Below, piece by piece: positions 32,735 through 43,000 of a stretch of DNA of 64,000 nt. The stretch covers positions 1 through 64,000 of the forward strand of contig JAHLKD010000143.1 in the NCBI GenBank assembly GCA_025526935.1, written 5' to 3'. Every line of letters begins with the position of its first letter. Positions within the stretch are counted from its first letter, which is position 1. The notes under the pieces were generated by a model, which did not search any database, was not told the DNA's origin, and saw nothing but the letters and a program-made list of their open reading frames with translations. A program made the position numbers and the translations under genes. This DNA comes from Cladochytrium replicatum (lineage: Eukaryota > Chytridiomycota > Chytridiomycetes > Cladochytriales > Cladochytriaceae).

Positions 32735-33870
32735 GCAACACCGACCTTGCCTTCCGGAATCCTTCCAACCACAATCTCGCTCGTGTATCCACATGACCCA
32801 CCCACGCTCCCGTCATCGGAGCCCAGCACCAGCGGCCGACCCGTCCAAATCTGGAAATCAATCAGATACGGCACCTCGTCGCTCGATATGAGCGCGAAGG
32901 CCTCCAGGTCCGCCCCGCTCTCGCAGCTCTCCCGACTCTGTGCAAAAACACTTTGGACATGGCGGGGAAATTGTAGTTGACGACGCTGTCGAGGAAAGAA
33001 ATGTCGACGCCACGAGCGGCGACGTCGTCACAACGAGGACTTTGACGATGCCATTGCGGAAGAAGTTGAGGTGGTGAAAGAGGGTGGATTGGTCGAGAGC
33101 TCCGTAGATGTAGTTGTTGGGGATCCTGGCACGTTTGAGGAGCTCGTGGACGTATTCGACGTGGTATTTTGTGGCGACAAAGATGAGTGTGAGGGAGTCC
33201 TTGGGGATATGGTTGTGCATGATATGAATCAGGCGGGCGTCTTTGTCTTCTGTCTGAACGTTGAAGAATATGAGCTATTTGAAGAAAAGCGGGGTAAGAT
33301 TTCGAACCGAACTCTTCACTCTCTCGCTAACCTGAAGGTCAGGGCTGATTTAGTGTCGACGTCGAGACGCACAAGAATGGGCTCGGTTAACCCCGCTCTT
33401 GTAAATCGACGAGGAGTTTCGGGAGCGTTGCGGAGAACAAGCTGGTCTTTCGTGTAGGAGGAAGCTTGCGGAGAATTTCAGGCGGCTGTTCCGCAAAACC
33501 CAGCTCGAAAAGGCTGTAAATCTTTCAGCTTTTGTCTATGAGAGTTGTTGAAGAGTTCGCATTACCGATCAGCCTCATCAAGCACAACGCACTCGACCGC
33601 ACGGAGCTCGAGGTTCATTTCGAGGATCAGATGCATCAAACGACCTGGTGTTGCGACAATGCTGGTGAAAGATTACATTAGTGAATGAATATACTTAAGG
33701 TTCTTTCACGCATACATCTCGGGATTCGTTGCAACGGCGGCAAACTGCTCCTCGATATGGTCGCCACCGACAAACATGCACATTCTCAAGTCGGTGTACT
33801 TTCCGAGCTCCTTTGCAAACTTCAAGGTTTGCAGTGCAAGCTCACGACCAGTTGTCAATATCACATCGTT
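32735..33870 (-). pseudogene. DBP10: DBP10/DDX54 RNA helicase pseudogene (truncated both ends)
   Basis: The minus strand carries the middle of a DEAD-box ribosome-biogenesis helicase. It begins at '[20 protein letters not shown]', continues 'VVLDEADR', '[15 protein letters not shown]', '[20 protein letters not shown]', '[10 protein letters not shown]' and '[20 protein letters not shown]', and ends near '[19 protein letters not shown]'. Intron positions are still recognisable (GTATGC...CACCAG and GTAATG...TTACAG), so this is a DNA-level copy, not a retrocopy. Motif I and everything upstream are missing, as is the long C-terminus. Frameshifts break it near 33385, 33025 and 32925. A functional DBP10 presumably exists elsewhere. 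Confidence 0.85.
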
Positions 33871-34106
33871 GTTCTGTTTCTTCCCTCTTCGTTTCCACTT
33901 TTTCTTTTCCACCGGCTCTCGCATCTCTTTGTTTTCTTTTTTTTATTTCTGCTTCTGGGACTCTGCTTCCTCTTCTTTGCGCCGAATGCATGATCTCCCC
34001 CTTCGTCCCTCTTCCTCTTGTTGTAGGGGTATTGGACCCAAATAATAAATGCATGTTGTGGCGCATGCGACAAACAGGTTGGATGGCCCTTAAAAAATAG
34101 GACTTG
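33871..34106. other. Junction between pseudogene fragments
   Basis: Pyrimidine-rich sequence with no recognisable gene. It separates the minus-strand DBP10 remnant from the plus-strand VAC8 remnant. Confidence 0.5.
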
Positions 34107-35165
34107 TACTGCACGAATAGAGAAAGAGATTTGCTCGACGTCGATAGACCGACTCTTGCGGCTCTGTTGTACTTGTTATCCGCGCATGACTTGAATGTTC
34201 TGATTCACTGTCTCGCGGCACTCGGGAATCTCGCCGTCAATGGTAAGTGGTCTTTGATGAGAAGAAATTGACAGCATATGGGTACAGCGGATCTCGAGTG
34301 ATTGAGCAATTCCCTGCAACGACAGTTCACACATCGTCTCGAAAAGCAGTTGATGGATAAGCGGGGGAATATCGTTTGCCTATGATTATCAACTGCACTA
34401 TGTGTCGTGACAACTTTGGTGTTTGCTACGAATTTTTCGCAACACACATTAACCACTTGTTTTCTATATTTTTTCTCTAAAGCGGCAAACAGCTACAATG
34501 TGGTAATTCTTGGAGGGCTCGACCCTCTTCTCCAGCTCTCACTCTCAGAAAATCCCGAAATCGCAAAGAACGCGGTCGGCGTGATCTCCAATCTCTCTAC
34601 AGAAGATCAGCTAAAATCACGAGTCGCTGAAAGCGGAGCACCCGCCATTCTCGTCAGACTTGCTATGAGCACGGACGTCCGAATTCAGAGAAATGCCACA
34701 GAGGGGCTGCTCAACCTCACACACAGCTTGGTAATCGCATGCTCGTGGTGCAGAATGGTGGGGTCCCTGTCCTCGCTCATTTGCTCAACAGCAAGGACAC
34801 TGATGTTCTGTTCTATTCGCTTACGCCGATCAGCAATCTTGGTGCCAAAATGCTCATAATGGTGATTGGGGTTGTTTGGTTCTTGAGAACATGGGGATCA
34901 CACGGACCAATCAAAAGATATAATGGCACTTTTCTTTGCTGTCAATTCTTTGCCCTTTCCAGCCGTGGACCTACCGAACCGAATGACCATGCACCTCATC
35001 TCTCACCTCGTCACATCCCTCGTCCGCCTCCTTGATCACGACCGCCCGCACATCCGCCACCAATCCATCCTCGCCCTCCGCAATCTCACGTCCAAACCCT
35101 CATTTCAAGCCGTCGTCGTTCGCTCCAACGCCCTCCCCAAACTCCACGCAATCATCACAACCCAT
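34107..35165 (+). pseudogene. VAC8: VAC8-like armadillo-repeat pseudogene (plus-strand piece)
   Basis: Armadillo repeats of the vacuolar adaptor Vac8 type are visible: 'VLIHCLAALGNLAVN' spliced to 'AANSYNVVILGGLDPLLQL', 'IQRNATEGLLNLTHS', 'NRMLVVQNGGVPVLAHLL' and 'HQSILALRNLTSKPSFQAVV'. The GTAAGT...CTAAAG intron at 34242-34483 is preserved. A one-base frameshift near 34729 and a broken stretch around 34850-34960 interrupt the reading frame. The N-terminal myristoylation region and the last repeats are absent. A separate piece of the same family lies in reverse orientation at 35530-35800. Confidence 0.8.
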
Positions 35166-35290
35166 CGTCACCACGTGCTTCGCACCCACAAAGCGAAAAC
35201 GTTTCTGTACAGCATAACATTCTTCAACAAAAGCACAATGACCGGGACAACGGTGTTCATTACTCGTTGTCCCGTAGAAAGAGTCTTGGA

Positions 35291-35497
35291 CCATTCTTCG
35301 TATGCAGGGAAATCAGTGTAGCCGCGGCTACGAGGCACATCTTTTCCGCCATAGAGCATGGTCATATCGAGGGCATTGTCAAGAGGTTTGCCTTTGAACA
35401 ACCGCTCGGGTAGATCAGGTGTTCGGATGAAGGGAAGGCCGAAAGAAATGAGGTCCGCTTTCCCGGATTTCACAAACTCTTCTGCCTCCACACTCAC
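35291..35497 (-). pseudogene. Old Yellow Enzyme C-terminal fragment
   Basis: The 69-codon minus-strand frame contains 'ADLISFGLPFIRTPDLPERL' and 'DMTMLYGGKD', then 'RGYTDFPAYEE'. This is the C-terminal end of NADH:flavin oxidoreductases, where the FMN-phosphate-binding 'FGRPFIANPDLP' loop and the terminal 'YTDYP' occur. Nothing of the upstream barrel is present, and both flanks are VAC8 fragments, so it is an isolated piece. Confidence 0.75.
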
Positions 35498-35529
35498 AGC
35501 GTGCCTTTTCCCCTCCTACTCCACCTCCC

Positions 35530-35800
35530 TCAAAACTTTGTCCAGCACTGGCAAAAATTCCACCCGATGATCGCGTCCTCATTGTCTTGCAATATCGAGA
35601 TGTTGCGCAGACACGCAACGGTGGCGATCTGGAGATCCGGTAGGCAGGCGATCATCTGCTCATCTTCCATCGTACGAATTTCATCCGGATCTCTCGACAC
35701 AACCCCAACAAGTCTTTCCATGATCCCGGCCTTGCAGATCCCTCCCCGATGTCCTTCGGACGTCGCAAGATTCCTCACCAGCCTTCCTTTAAGGTAGTAA
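35530..35800 (-). pseudogene. VAC8: VAC8-like armadillo fragment (minus-strand piece)
   Basis: The minus strand encodes 'VRNLATSEGHRGGICKAGIM' and 'IATVACLRNISILQDNEDAI', which match Vac8 armadillo repeats beyond those in the plus-strand piece. It has neither start nor end and faces the opposite way from the 34107-35165 fragment. An OYE scrap lies between them. Confidence 0.75.
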
Positions 35801-36029
35801 ATTCCTTAGCACAGAACTCGTGAAGCAGTTACCGCGAACTCGGCGCGAACAGAGTCGATACAAATGATTCGGCTGGTTCTGAGAGGCGAAAAGTTTTTCT
35901 GTCCATTGAAATAGCGGCGGTTGTTGCGGAGAAGATTCGCTATGAGTTACATCCATTCGTATTTTACAGTCTATTTGTATATAGCTATTTATCTATTTTT
36001 CTACGTCCCTAAATTTTCATAGTGCAAAG

Positions 36030-37671
36030 ATGAGGCCAACCTCGACGATTTTCCGAGCAAACTATCCCCCGAGTCTTTGCTGGAGTTCAAACCGGCGTTC
36101 CGTCCTGGCCGTCGCATGCTCCTCGGGCTCACCTCTCCGATCTCAATCACACTTGCCCGGGCTAGCACCACCCCAATACTCAACCACTGCACCTATTCAA
36201 CCAAACGCTTCGACAAGCGGCCCAGTAGTGTTCAACCGTTACGTCAAGAAACTCCAGCGGGATCGTGCTTCGGGCGTCGATTCGAACGTGGAGAAGTCGC
36301 GGCAGGCGGATTATCTCAAAGACGAAGTTGCCGAGCGCGTTGTCGATCGATTATTGGTGCGCAAAAACGAAACCTTTCGATCAGTGATTGGATAGTGGTT
36401 CGAGCTGATGACGGTTTTTTTTTTGTGCGTAGGATATCAAGAGACGGTTCGGGAATGTGCTGGATCTGGGATCGGGAGCAGGCCATATAGTAAAATGCCT
36501 CACACCGGAGCTCGTCCAACGTCTAACGATGCTTGATTCCTCTGGTGAGGCTCAAATATACAGTAACGAAAATGAAGAAGTCTGACAAGTTGACTTGTCA
36601 GAGAAAATCTTGAATCGGGACGCTGAGTTGTCAACAAAAGTCCCAGTTACCCGCGTGCTCGGCGACGAAGAATCGCTTCTAGAGCATTTCCCTGAATCCA
36701 GTTTCGACGCTGTCCTGAGTAACATGAGTTTGCACTGGGTAAACGATCTACCGGGTGCACTGATCCAGGCTCGGAAGGTCTTGAAGCCAGATTGTGCATT
36801 CATTGGGGCGATTTTAGGCAACGATACGCTGTATGAGCTGAGGTATACTAGAAGAACTCTTTAACTTGCCAAGTTATCTGACCTATCGTTATATTAGGAC
36901 ATCCTTGCAGCTTGCGGAAACTGAAAGGAAAGGCGGAATTGCAGCACACGTTTCGCCAATGACAGGTTAGGCACAGAGCGTGGTGCATCTCTTTGCTGGA
37001 CTACTCTGACGTTTGAGGTGATAGACGTTCGAGATATGGCGTCCTTATTACAACGGGCGGGCTTCACGCTCACAACAGGTATTAAAAGGTAGCTCAAATC
37101 TCAAAGCTATGCTCAAACCAATTTCAGTTGACGTCGATGAGATCGTGATCAGCTATCCATCCATGTTTGAGCTCCTTGAGGATCTGCAGCAAATGGGCGA
37201 GAACAATGCGATCTTAAATAGGTAGTTGATTTTGTACTTAGATTTTTGAAGGCATGAGTGTTCTGATTGGGCGATTTGTAATTCCGGAAAGGGCGCCATT
37301 GTCGAGGGATGTATTGCTCTCCGCAGCATCAATATACAAAGGTAAGTATGAGCATGGCGGAGAGCGTTTTAACCATTAATCACGGACCTATTGTAACAGC
37401 AGTCTATGGAAACGAAGATGGCTCGATTCCTGCTACCTTCGACGTAAGCGTTGGATGGAGACCCAAATTTTCAACTTGTATTGACCTGTTTTGTGCTGCT
37501 TTTAGGTGATCTATATGGTACGCCTGCTTTTAAAGAGCGGTAATTGAACAGAGTTTGACATTTGCGTGATTGGTCTAGATTGGATGGAGTCCAGATCCGA
37601 GCCAACCGAAACCGAAGGAGCGAGGTTCAGCAACTGTGTCGTTGAAGAACACTTTGGAGAATAATTCATAA
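36030..37671 (+). CDS. NDUFAF5: NDUFAF5-type mitochondrial complex I assembly methyltransferase/hydroxylase
   Basis: Matrix protein that modifies an arginine of the complex I subunit NDUFS7 during assembly. Ten exons (36030-36356, 36433-36544, 36602-36842, 36898-36965, 37025-37078, 37128-37221, 37292-37341, 37400-37443, 37506-37517, 37579-37671) give 364 residues. The first about 60 residues are basic and serine-rich, consistent with a presequence. They precede 'VFNRYVKKLQRDRA'. The SAM-binding motif 'VLDLGSGAGHI' spans exon 2, followed by 'MLDSSEKILNRD', 'SNMSLHWVNDLPG', 'VYGNEDGSIPATF' and the terminal 'KPKERGSATVSL'. Exon 9 is a 12-nt microexon (VIYM). Presence of the gene implies a functional complex I. 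Confidence 0.92.
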
Positions 37672-38271
37672 ACCTTTGGAAAGAAGTGTTTCGCCATAGC
37701 TTTTATATATGTTTGGTGAATGATTCGAGTTGGAGATGTTAGTTTAGAGATATCGTTGGCAAACTTGAGAAGATATTTTGACCAATACAGATCAACTAGC
37801 CCATGTCGATGAGTCTCGCGACGAGGAGCTCTGCATCCTCGCTTCCGGTTTAACTGTGCTGACTTACTTTCACAGATGGCACAGAATCTGAGGACTTGGA
37901 AGACTGGTCGCTGGACTAGCAACACCTGTACAGAAACCGTTGCAATTGGACGAGCAACGACGGCGAAGGGGCTGTTTTGGAGGAGGTAAGTATTCAAATC
38001 GGTTTAATTGTATCTCGTTTAATGGTTCCAGCTGAGATAGCGAGCAAGGCCGATATTATTTATAATACTTCTGATTGGATGAAGCATACTGCAATGCAAT
38101 GCTGGACTTGCCCATCCGGCCTCTGATTACTTGCTCCAGGCTCAACTAGCTGCTTCTGAACCTGCTTCGATATGATTCAAACAGGAAACTTTGGCAGACG
38201 ATTGTCTGACCGTCATAATTAAATCATGAGTAAAATTGTTAGGTGTGCTAGTGTTTTGATTTAAATACTTG
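37672..38271. other. Intergenic, no gene recognised
   Basis: No coding region I can support. The minus-strand 140-codon frame (37575-37997) overlaps the NDUFAF5 last exon and resembles nothing. Confidence 0.5.
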
Positions 38272-38578
38272 CTATCGTGGTGGAAGTGGGGCTAGAAGAT
38301 CCACAGTAGGAGTATACATTGCTTCGAAGAGTGTTTCTTCTGTAGGTGTAAAGTGGATCGAATGGCTGTTGAACAAGCGACGCTGTCTCAAATAGGCATT
38401 TTCCTGATCTAACATTGTTGCATTCTCTGAGTTCCTCCGACAATTCATTCGGAGAGAAAATTCCTGAGCCTGGATCAAACATGGAGGGAATAAAGTTTTC
38501 TGGTCTGTCCTTGATGTTGATTACAACAGGAACTAGATGATCACTTTTGGAGCTTTCAGCAAGCTCCAGCCCTCTCAA
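38272..38578 (-). CDS. Possible terminal exon(s) of an unassigned gene
   Basis: Minus-strand frames end in 'EAMYTPTVDLLAPLPP' before a stop at 38272, after 'MLDQENAYLRQRR', which has coiled-coil or bZIP-like character. A CTCAG acceptor at about 38439 would open this exon; upstream exons could not be traced. It may be a small gene or a fragment. Confidence 0.3.
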
Positions 38579-38640
38579 TCTCTGTCAGCACATACGTACC
38601 TGGATGGGCACCGACACACAATCATTCCAAGAGCTACTTC

Positions 38641-39891
38641 CTATTCATCGAAATCAGGGTCACTCCGAATCCATTTATGCAACCATTGCCATTTTCCCCT
38701 CAAATACACACCACTGTCAAACCACCATTCCCGAATCTCACGACTGACAAACAGGACCGAAAAGCGTGTGGCCTTCAACTTGAGCCCACCATGTTTCCAC
38801 CACTCCAATACCTCAACAAGTCCGTTGTGGCTCGCATTGTCCATTGATTTTGAACTCCATTTCAATTGCAATCCACTCTTCTTCCACCATTCTAGAATCT
38901 CGAGTTGTCTGTGGACAGGGAAGAGCAATAACTCGCTAGCGATGTCCAGAGAGAGCGTCGTGTATCGAAGCTCCAATCCACTGCTCTTCCACCAATCTAG
39001 GACCTCGATACGGCCCTTGATATTCCCGTCCATACTGGCTATTTGGTCAATTGCGGCAGTAGTGTACTTCAGATCCAGCCCGCTCTGCTTCCACCACTCC
39101 AAAACATGGGGATGACCCCGGTAGCTGGCGTTGTTCATCGCGGTTTCGTCCCAGAACATGAGAGGCCCGCTACTCTTCCACCATTCCAGAACTTGCACGT
39201 GTCCACCTGCGGATGCACCACGGATCGCGCTCGTCGCTAGCGCCTCAGCTTCATGCCTGGAGCCCAGATATTTTAAACCAGACGATTTCCACCACTGCAG
39301 CACTGCAACATGACCAGAGCCGGATGCGTTTTCAATTGATCTGGTTGAGTAGTTTGGCGGTAGACCGCTTTTACTCCACCATTCCAAAACATCCACGTTT
39401 CCGCGTTCATTCGCCAGATCCAGCGAGTAATGTGACCACTTCAATTCCAGCCCGCTTTTCTTCCACCGTTCAAGCCCGTCGACGGAGCACACCACTGATC
39501 GTACTCGAGCTGCCATCCAGAGTTCTTCCACCACTCCACTCCAGAAGATCGATCCGGTTATTCTCGGAGCAATGCTTCGTCGCACCGGATGATAGTCTGC
39601 ACAGCTCTTCGGGAGTCGGTTTTGCAATGTCGGCCACTCTTTGTAGAGGTCGAGGAGCTCGAGATCGTTTGCTTTTGAAGGAGGGATGAGGCAATCTTTG
39701 AAGGGTACGAGGCCAAGCTGGACGTGGCGAAAACGGAATGAAGTAGCGATGCGAAAGGCATGCTTTGGGTTGTTGAGGTTGCGGGCAAGGATGGTGAGGA
39801 TTCGTTCGGTTATTTCGGTGGAGATTCGAGGTAGAACTGCTATAGCTATGGGATTGTGCTGGTGAGGTTTGTTGGTGCAGCTCAACCCCAT
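38641..39891 (-). CDS. Ankyrin-like WW-repeat protein (LEWWK-SGL units)
   Basis: A single exon gives 416 residues from the ATG at 39891. An upstream in-frame ATG at 40062 would overlap the divergent nucleoporin start and is unlikely. The N-terminus has an F-box-like stretch ('LPRISTEITERILTILARNL'). About nine tandem units of 29-34 residues follow, each built as 'V-LEWWK-SGL-L-Y---S---AS--G'. Examples are 'VLEWWKQSGLDLKYTTAAID' and 'VLEWWKHGGLKLKATRF'. Spacing and helix-turn-helix character resemble ankyrin repeats in which the conserved double tryptophan replaces the usual core. The last unit degenerates to 'REWWFDSGVYLRGKW'. Function is unknown; a substrate-binding F-box role is a guess. 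Confidence 0.8.
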   Translation of the reverse strand: MGLSCTNKPHQHNPIAIAVLPRISTEITERILTILARNLNNPKHAFRIATSFRFRHVQLGLVPFKDCLIPPSKANDLELLDLYKEWPTLQNRLPKSCADYHPVRRSIAPRITGSIFWSGVVEELWMAARVRSVVCSVDGLERWKKSGLELKWSHYSLDLANERGNVDVLEWWSKSGLPPNYSTRSIENASGSGHVAVLQWWKSSGLKYLGSRHEAEALATSAIRGASAGGHVQVLEWWKSSGPLMFWDETAMNNASYRGHPHVLEWWKQSGLDLKYTTAAIDQIASMDGNIKGRIEVLDWWKSSGLELRYTTLSLDIASELLLFPVHRQLEILEWWKKSGLQLKWSSKSMDNASHNGLVEVLEWWKHGGLKLKATRFSVLFVSREIREWWFDSGVYLRGKWQWLHKWIRSDPDFDE

Positions 39892-40043
39892 CAATGAATG
39901 CAAATGCCCGTCAACGGAAAGCGTGGAGTGAAACTTCGAAGACCTCTCGAAATAAAAAATAGCGCAGCTGTGGCTTAAATCCAACCTTCGACGGCGATGG
40001 CACCCATCCACGAGCGATCGGGAATGGCGGAGAACAAGGAGGC
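39892..40043. promoter_or_regulatory. 152-bp divergent promoter (WW-repeat gene / nucleoporin)
   Basis: The two chosen start codons are 152 bp apart on opposite strands. No core element is obvious. Confidence 0.45.
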
Positions 40044-43000
40044 ATGCGGAGAATGAAAGCATCGATTCTTACTAACAATATCTCACAGGGCCTGTTCGAG
40101 CTGTGCGAGGTGCGCGAAAATGCAAAAGTCCGCGCCTTCGATACTGCAGGAGCAGCACAGCTAGAGCTACCGCCAAAGGTCAACCTGCTCTCCGTATCCC
40201 AATCTTATGGATTCGCCGTGTATGCCTCAGACAAAGGTGTATTCATTCTGCAATCAAAGTTTGTTTTCTTAACGTCAATCTGTTCACAGGGTTGCACTAT
40301 GTCGAGACCAAGAGCATTGGTGGGGCTGCACATGCCGCGGATAAAGGAAAGATTGCGAATTTGGATGGCGTGGCGGTTACGCCGTTGCCAAAGGGTTCCG
40401 GAGGTGTATACCACGTTCGATTATCGGGAAACGACTTGATTGTGTGTGTTGGGACGAAAGCCGGGCAGTTGCTAAAGTACCGGACATCTGACCTGAAGGT
40501 GCGTACTCTTTTTCTCTCTCGAAATTGTGTTCTGGCTGACAATTTTGGTTTGATAGGCTGGAAATGCTCAACCGATATTGATTGTCAGCTGCGCGTCGGG
40601 CAACGTGTCAATCTCAGATGTAGCACCCAATCCAAGCGCTGATTCAGATACTACAGCTATTCTGGTGTCTGACGGTTTCGTGCTGATCCACTCTGACCAA
40701 TCAGGTTTGAAACCACTTCCAGTATCAAACGTCACTTCAAGTACGTCGAGCCCTTAACCTGTTTTCAGTAAATCTGATCACTGTCAATTTAGTCTGCTGG
40801 AGCACAAAGGGAAAGCAGATCGCTTGCGGAACTCGCGGAGGGACAATTTTGCAGTTTCAACCAGATGGCCAGCAGAAAAACACGCTTCCCTCCCCTTCAA
40901 ACATTTCGGATCCGGTGAACGTCGCCGGACTTCTCTGGATTGAGACCGCAGTCTTTTTCGTGGTTTACGCGACTGTCGACGACGAAGGATATGTTATGGA
41001 TCTGGTTTACTATGTGTTGTCACAGACAAAAGTGGGCGATGTGGTATGTTATCATAAACGTTCTAAATTCATGTGGACAATCAAGATACTAAGTATGTTG
41101 ATTTATTAGAAAAATATCGTGCACAAAGAAATTATCGACGCACCAATGGAAAACGCTCCGCACGTCTACCTCCAGCTCTTACGTAACTGGCGCCAATCCT
41201 ACACTGTTTTTTTAGCTTACAGCAACAGCGAATCCATCAACGTGTTTGGTTGCGAGCCTGGGGGCGGCTGGTCTGTTTACGAAATCGAGGAGGTTAAACG
41301 CGCATCGGTACCCCTCGACCCGGAATCTCAGGAACAGACTCATATCGTTGGACTAGCGATCGATTACACCAATGAGATTTTGTTGCCTCCGCCGCCTGGA
41401 GCGGATCCGCTTCCCCCGCTGCCTTTGTTCATGTTCTTGACGGACGCCGGCGTGTTTTGCGCGTATCATGTTGCGAACCTCGAGGCGGTGAAGTCTGGAA
41501 TCCTGCCGCCTATGGTGAAACCCGCCTCGCTGCCAAGCTCAGCCGGGAGTGGCTCGACTTCGACATTGGGGAAACCTTCCGCACCGGGCACAGGTTTTCC
41601 TACCATGAGTAGCTCGCCAGGAGAAGCTACACCTGTGGGTACGAATGTATTTGGGAAGCCGTCCTTCGGAGGTGCTGCACCGTCCTTTGGTATCCCATCA
41701 TTTGGAACTCCTTCGCTTGGCGGTGGTGCTGCTGGTACATCAGTCAGCGGCACACCAGCATTTGGTGCACCTTCACTTGGTGGAACGCCGTCCTTCGGGG
41801 AGGGCCCAAGCTTCTCTTCGACAACTTTGGGATCACTTACTTCGGGGCAATCCACTACACCGTCATTCGGTAGTTCACTGGGATTCGTTAGCGGGAAACC
41901 GCTTGGATCGCTTGCCGCGACTCCAGGTGGTAGTGCAGCGAAACCGGATGCGCCAACTCCGACGCCTGCTCCCCAGTTCGGATTGAAGCCTGCCACAACT
42001 CTTGGATCGACCACAGGGACGCCGACACAACCTGCGAGCACTAGTGCGTCAAAGTTTGGTTTGGACTCGTCGAAGCTTGGCTCCAGCACAACGTCAGCAG
42101 CGGCACCTACACTTTCACAGACTGCCGCGAATCCATTACAGTCCGCATTGAAGCCTTCAGGAGGTTTTGGCGCTCTCTTTGGATCGGTAACTTAAATCAT
42201 ACTGCTGTTCGTTGAATTTCTCATTTTGTAACCTCAGACTCACGCCAGCTCCGCCGCTAACCCCAGGCCTGAGAGCAGGTCCGGTGGATCTGATACTGGT
42301 GCACCAAAGCCAATTAGCTTCAATACCGGCTCTGCCGCGGCAGCTGCTAAACCGACACAAGCATCTGATGTATTCAAACCGTCCCTCGCGTCACAAGATG
42401 CGCAAGTACGTCCTCCTACAGAGAATGTTCCAGCGAGCGTTGGAGCAGAGATGCTCTTGAGAAAGTTTGACGAGATCTACGCCGATTTCAGTGCCGATAT
42501 GTCCGCTGTGAGTATTCACGTGAACTTAAAATATTGGTGGTTTCAACTGACAACAAAACTGCATCAAGCTGAAGGATTATGTGATTGACCTCCGGAAACT
42601 CATTGGCGCCGCTGAAACAACGACAGCGGCATTAGATCTGAAGGACTTGCGAGGTACAACGCTCGGGGATCTCGGGAGCTTACAACCTTTGTTGAAGAAG
42701 ATGGTTGAATCGGCGGAGACTCGAGTCGCTAGCGCGAGAGCAATGAATGGAAAGAGTGAATCTGTCAAAGAGAGCATTTTGCAAGGTTTGAGTGAGTCTG
42801 CCGTGCTGAATGCGATTTGACTAACTTTGATCGCGGGTTTCGCTTCGCTTAGTGCAAGGGAAAGGTGCGGAGATACAGGCGAGATGGACGGTGTATAAGG
42901 ATCCGGCGATAGTTTCGGCAATTGAGAACAGGGAGCTTGGGCCTGAACAGGAAGAGCTGAAAAGGAAACTCAACTCGAAAAGCCAGGTGAGGATAAAGTG

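Noticed and set aside
39892-40062. Upstream ATG at 40062 for the WW-repeat gene
   Set aside because: It would overlap the divergent nucleoporin start and adds a basic, low-information stretch. The ATG at 39891 precedes the F-box-like segment.
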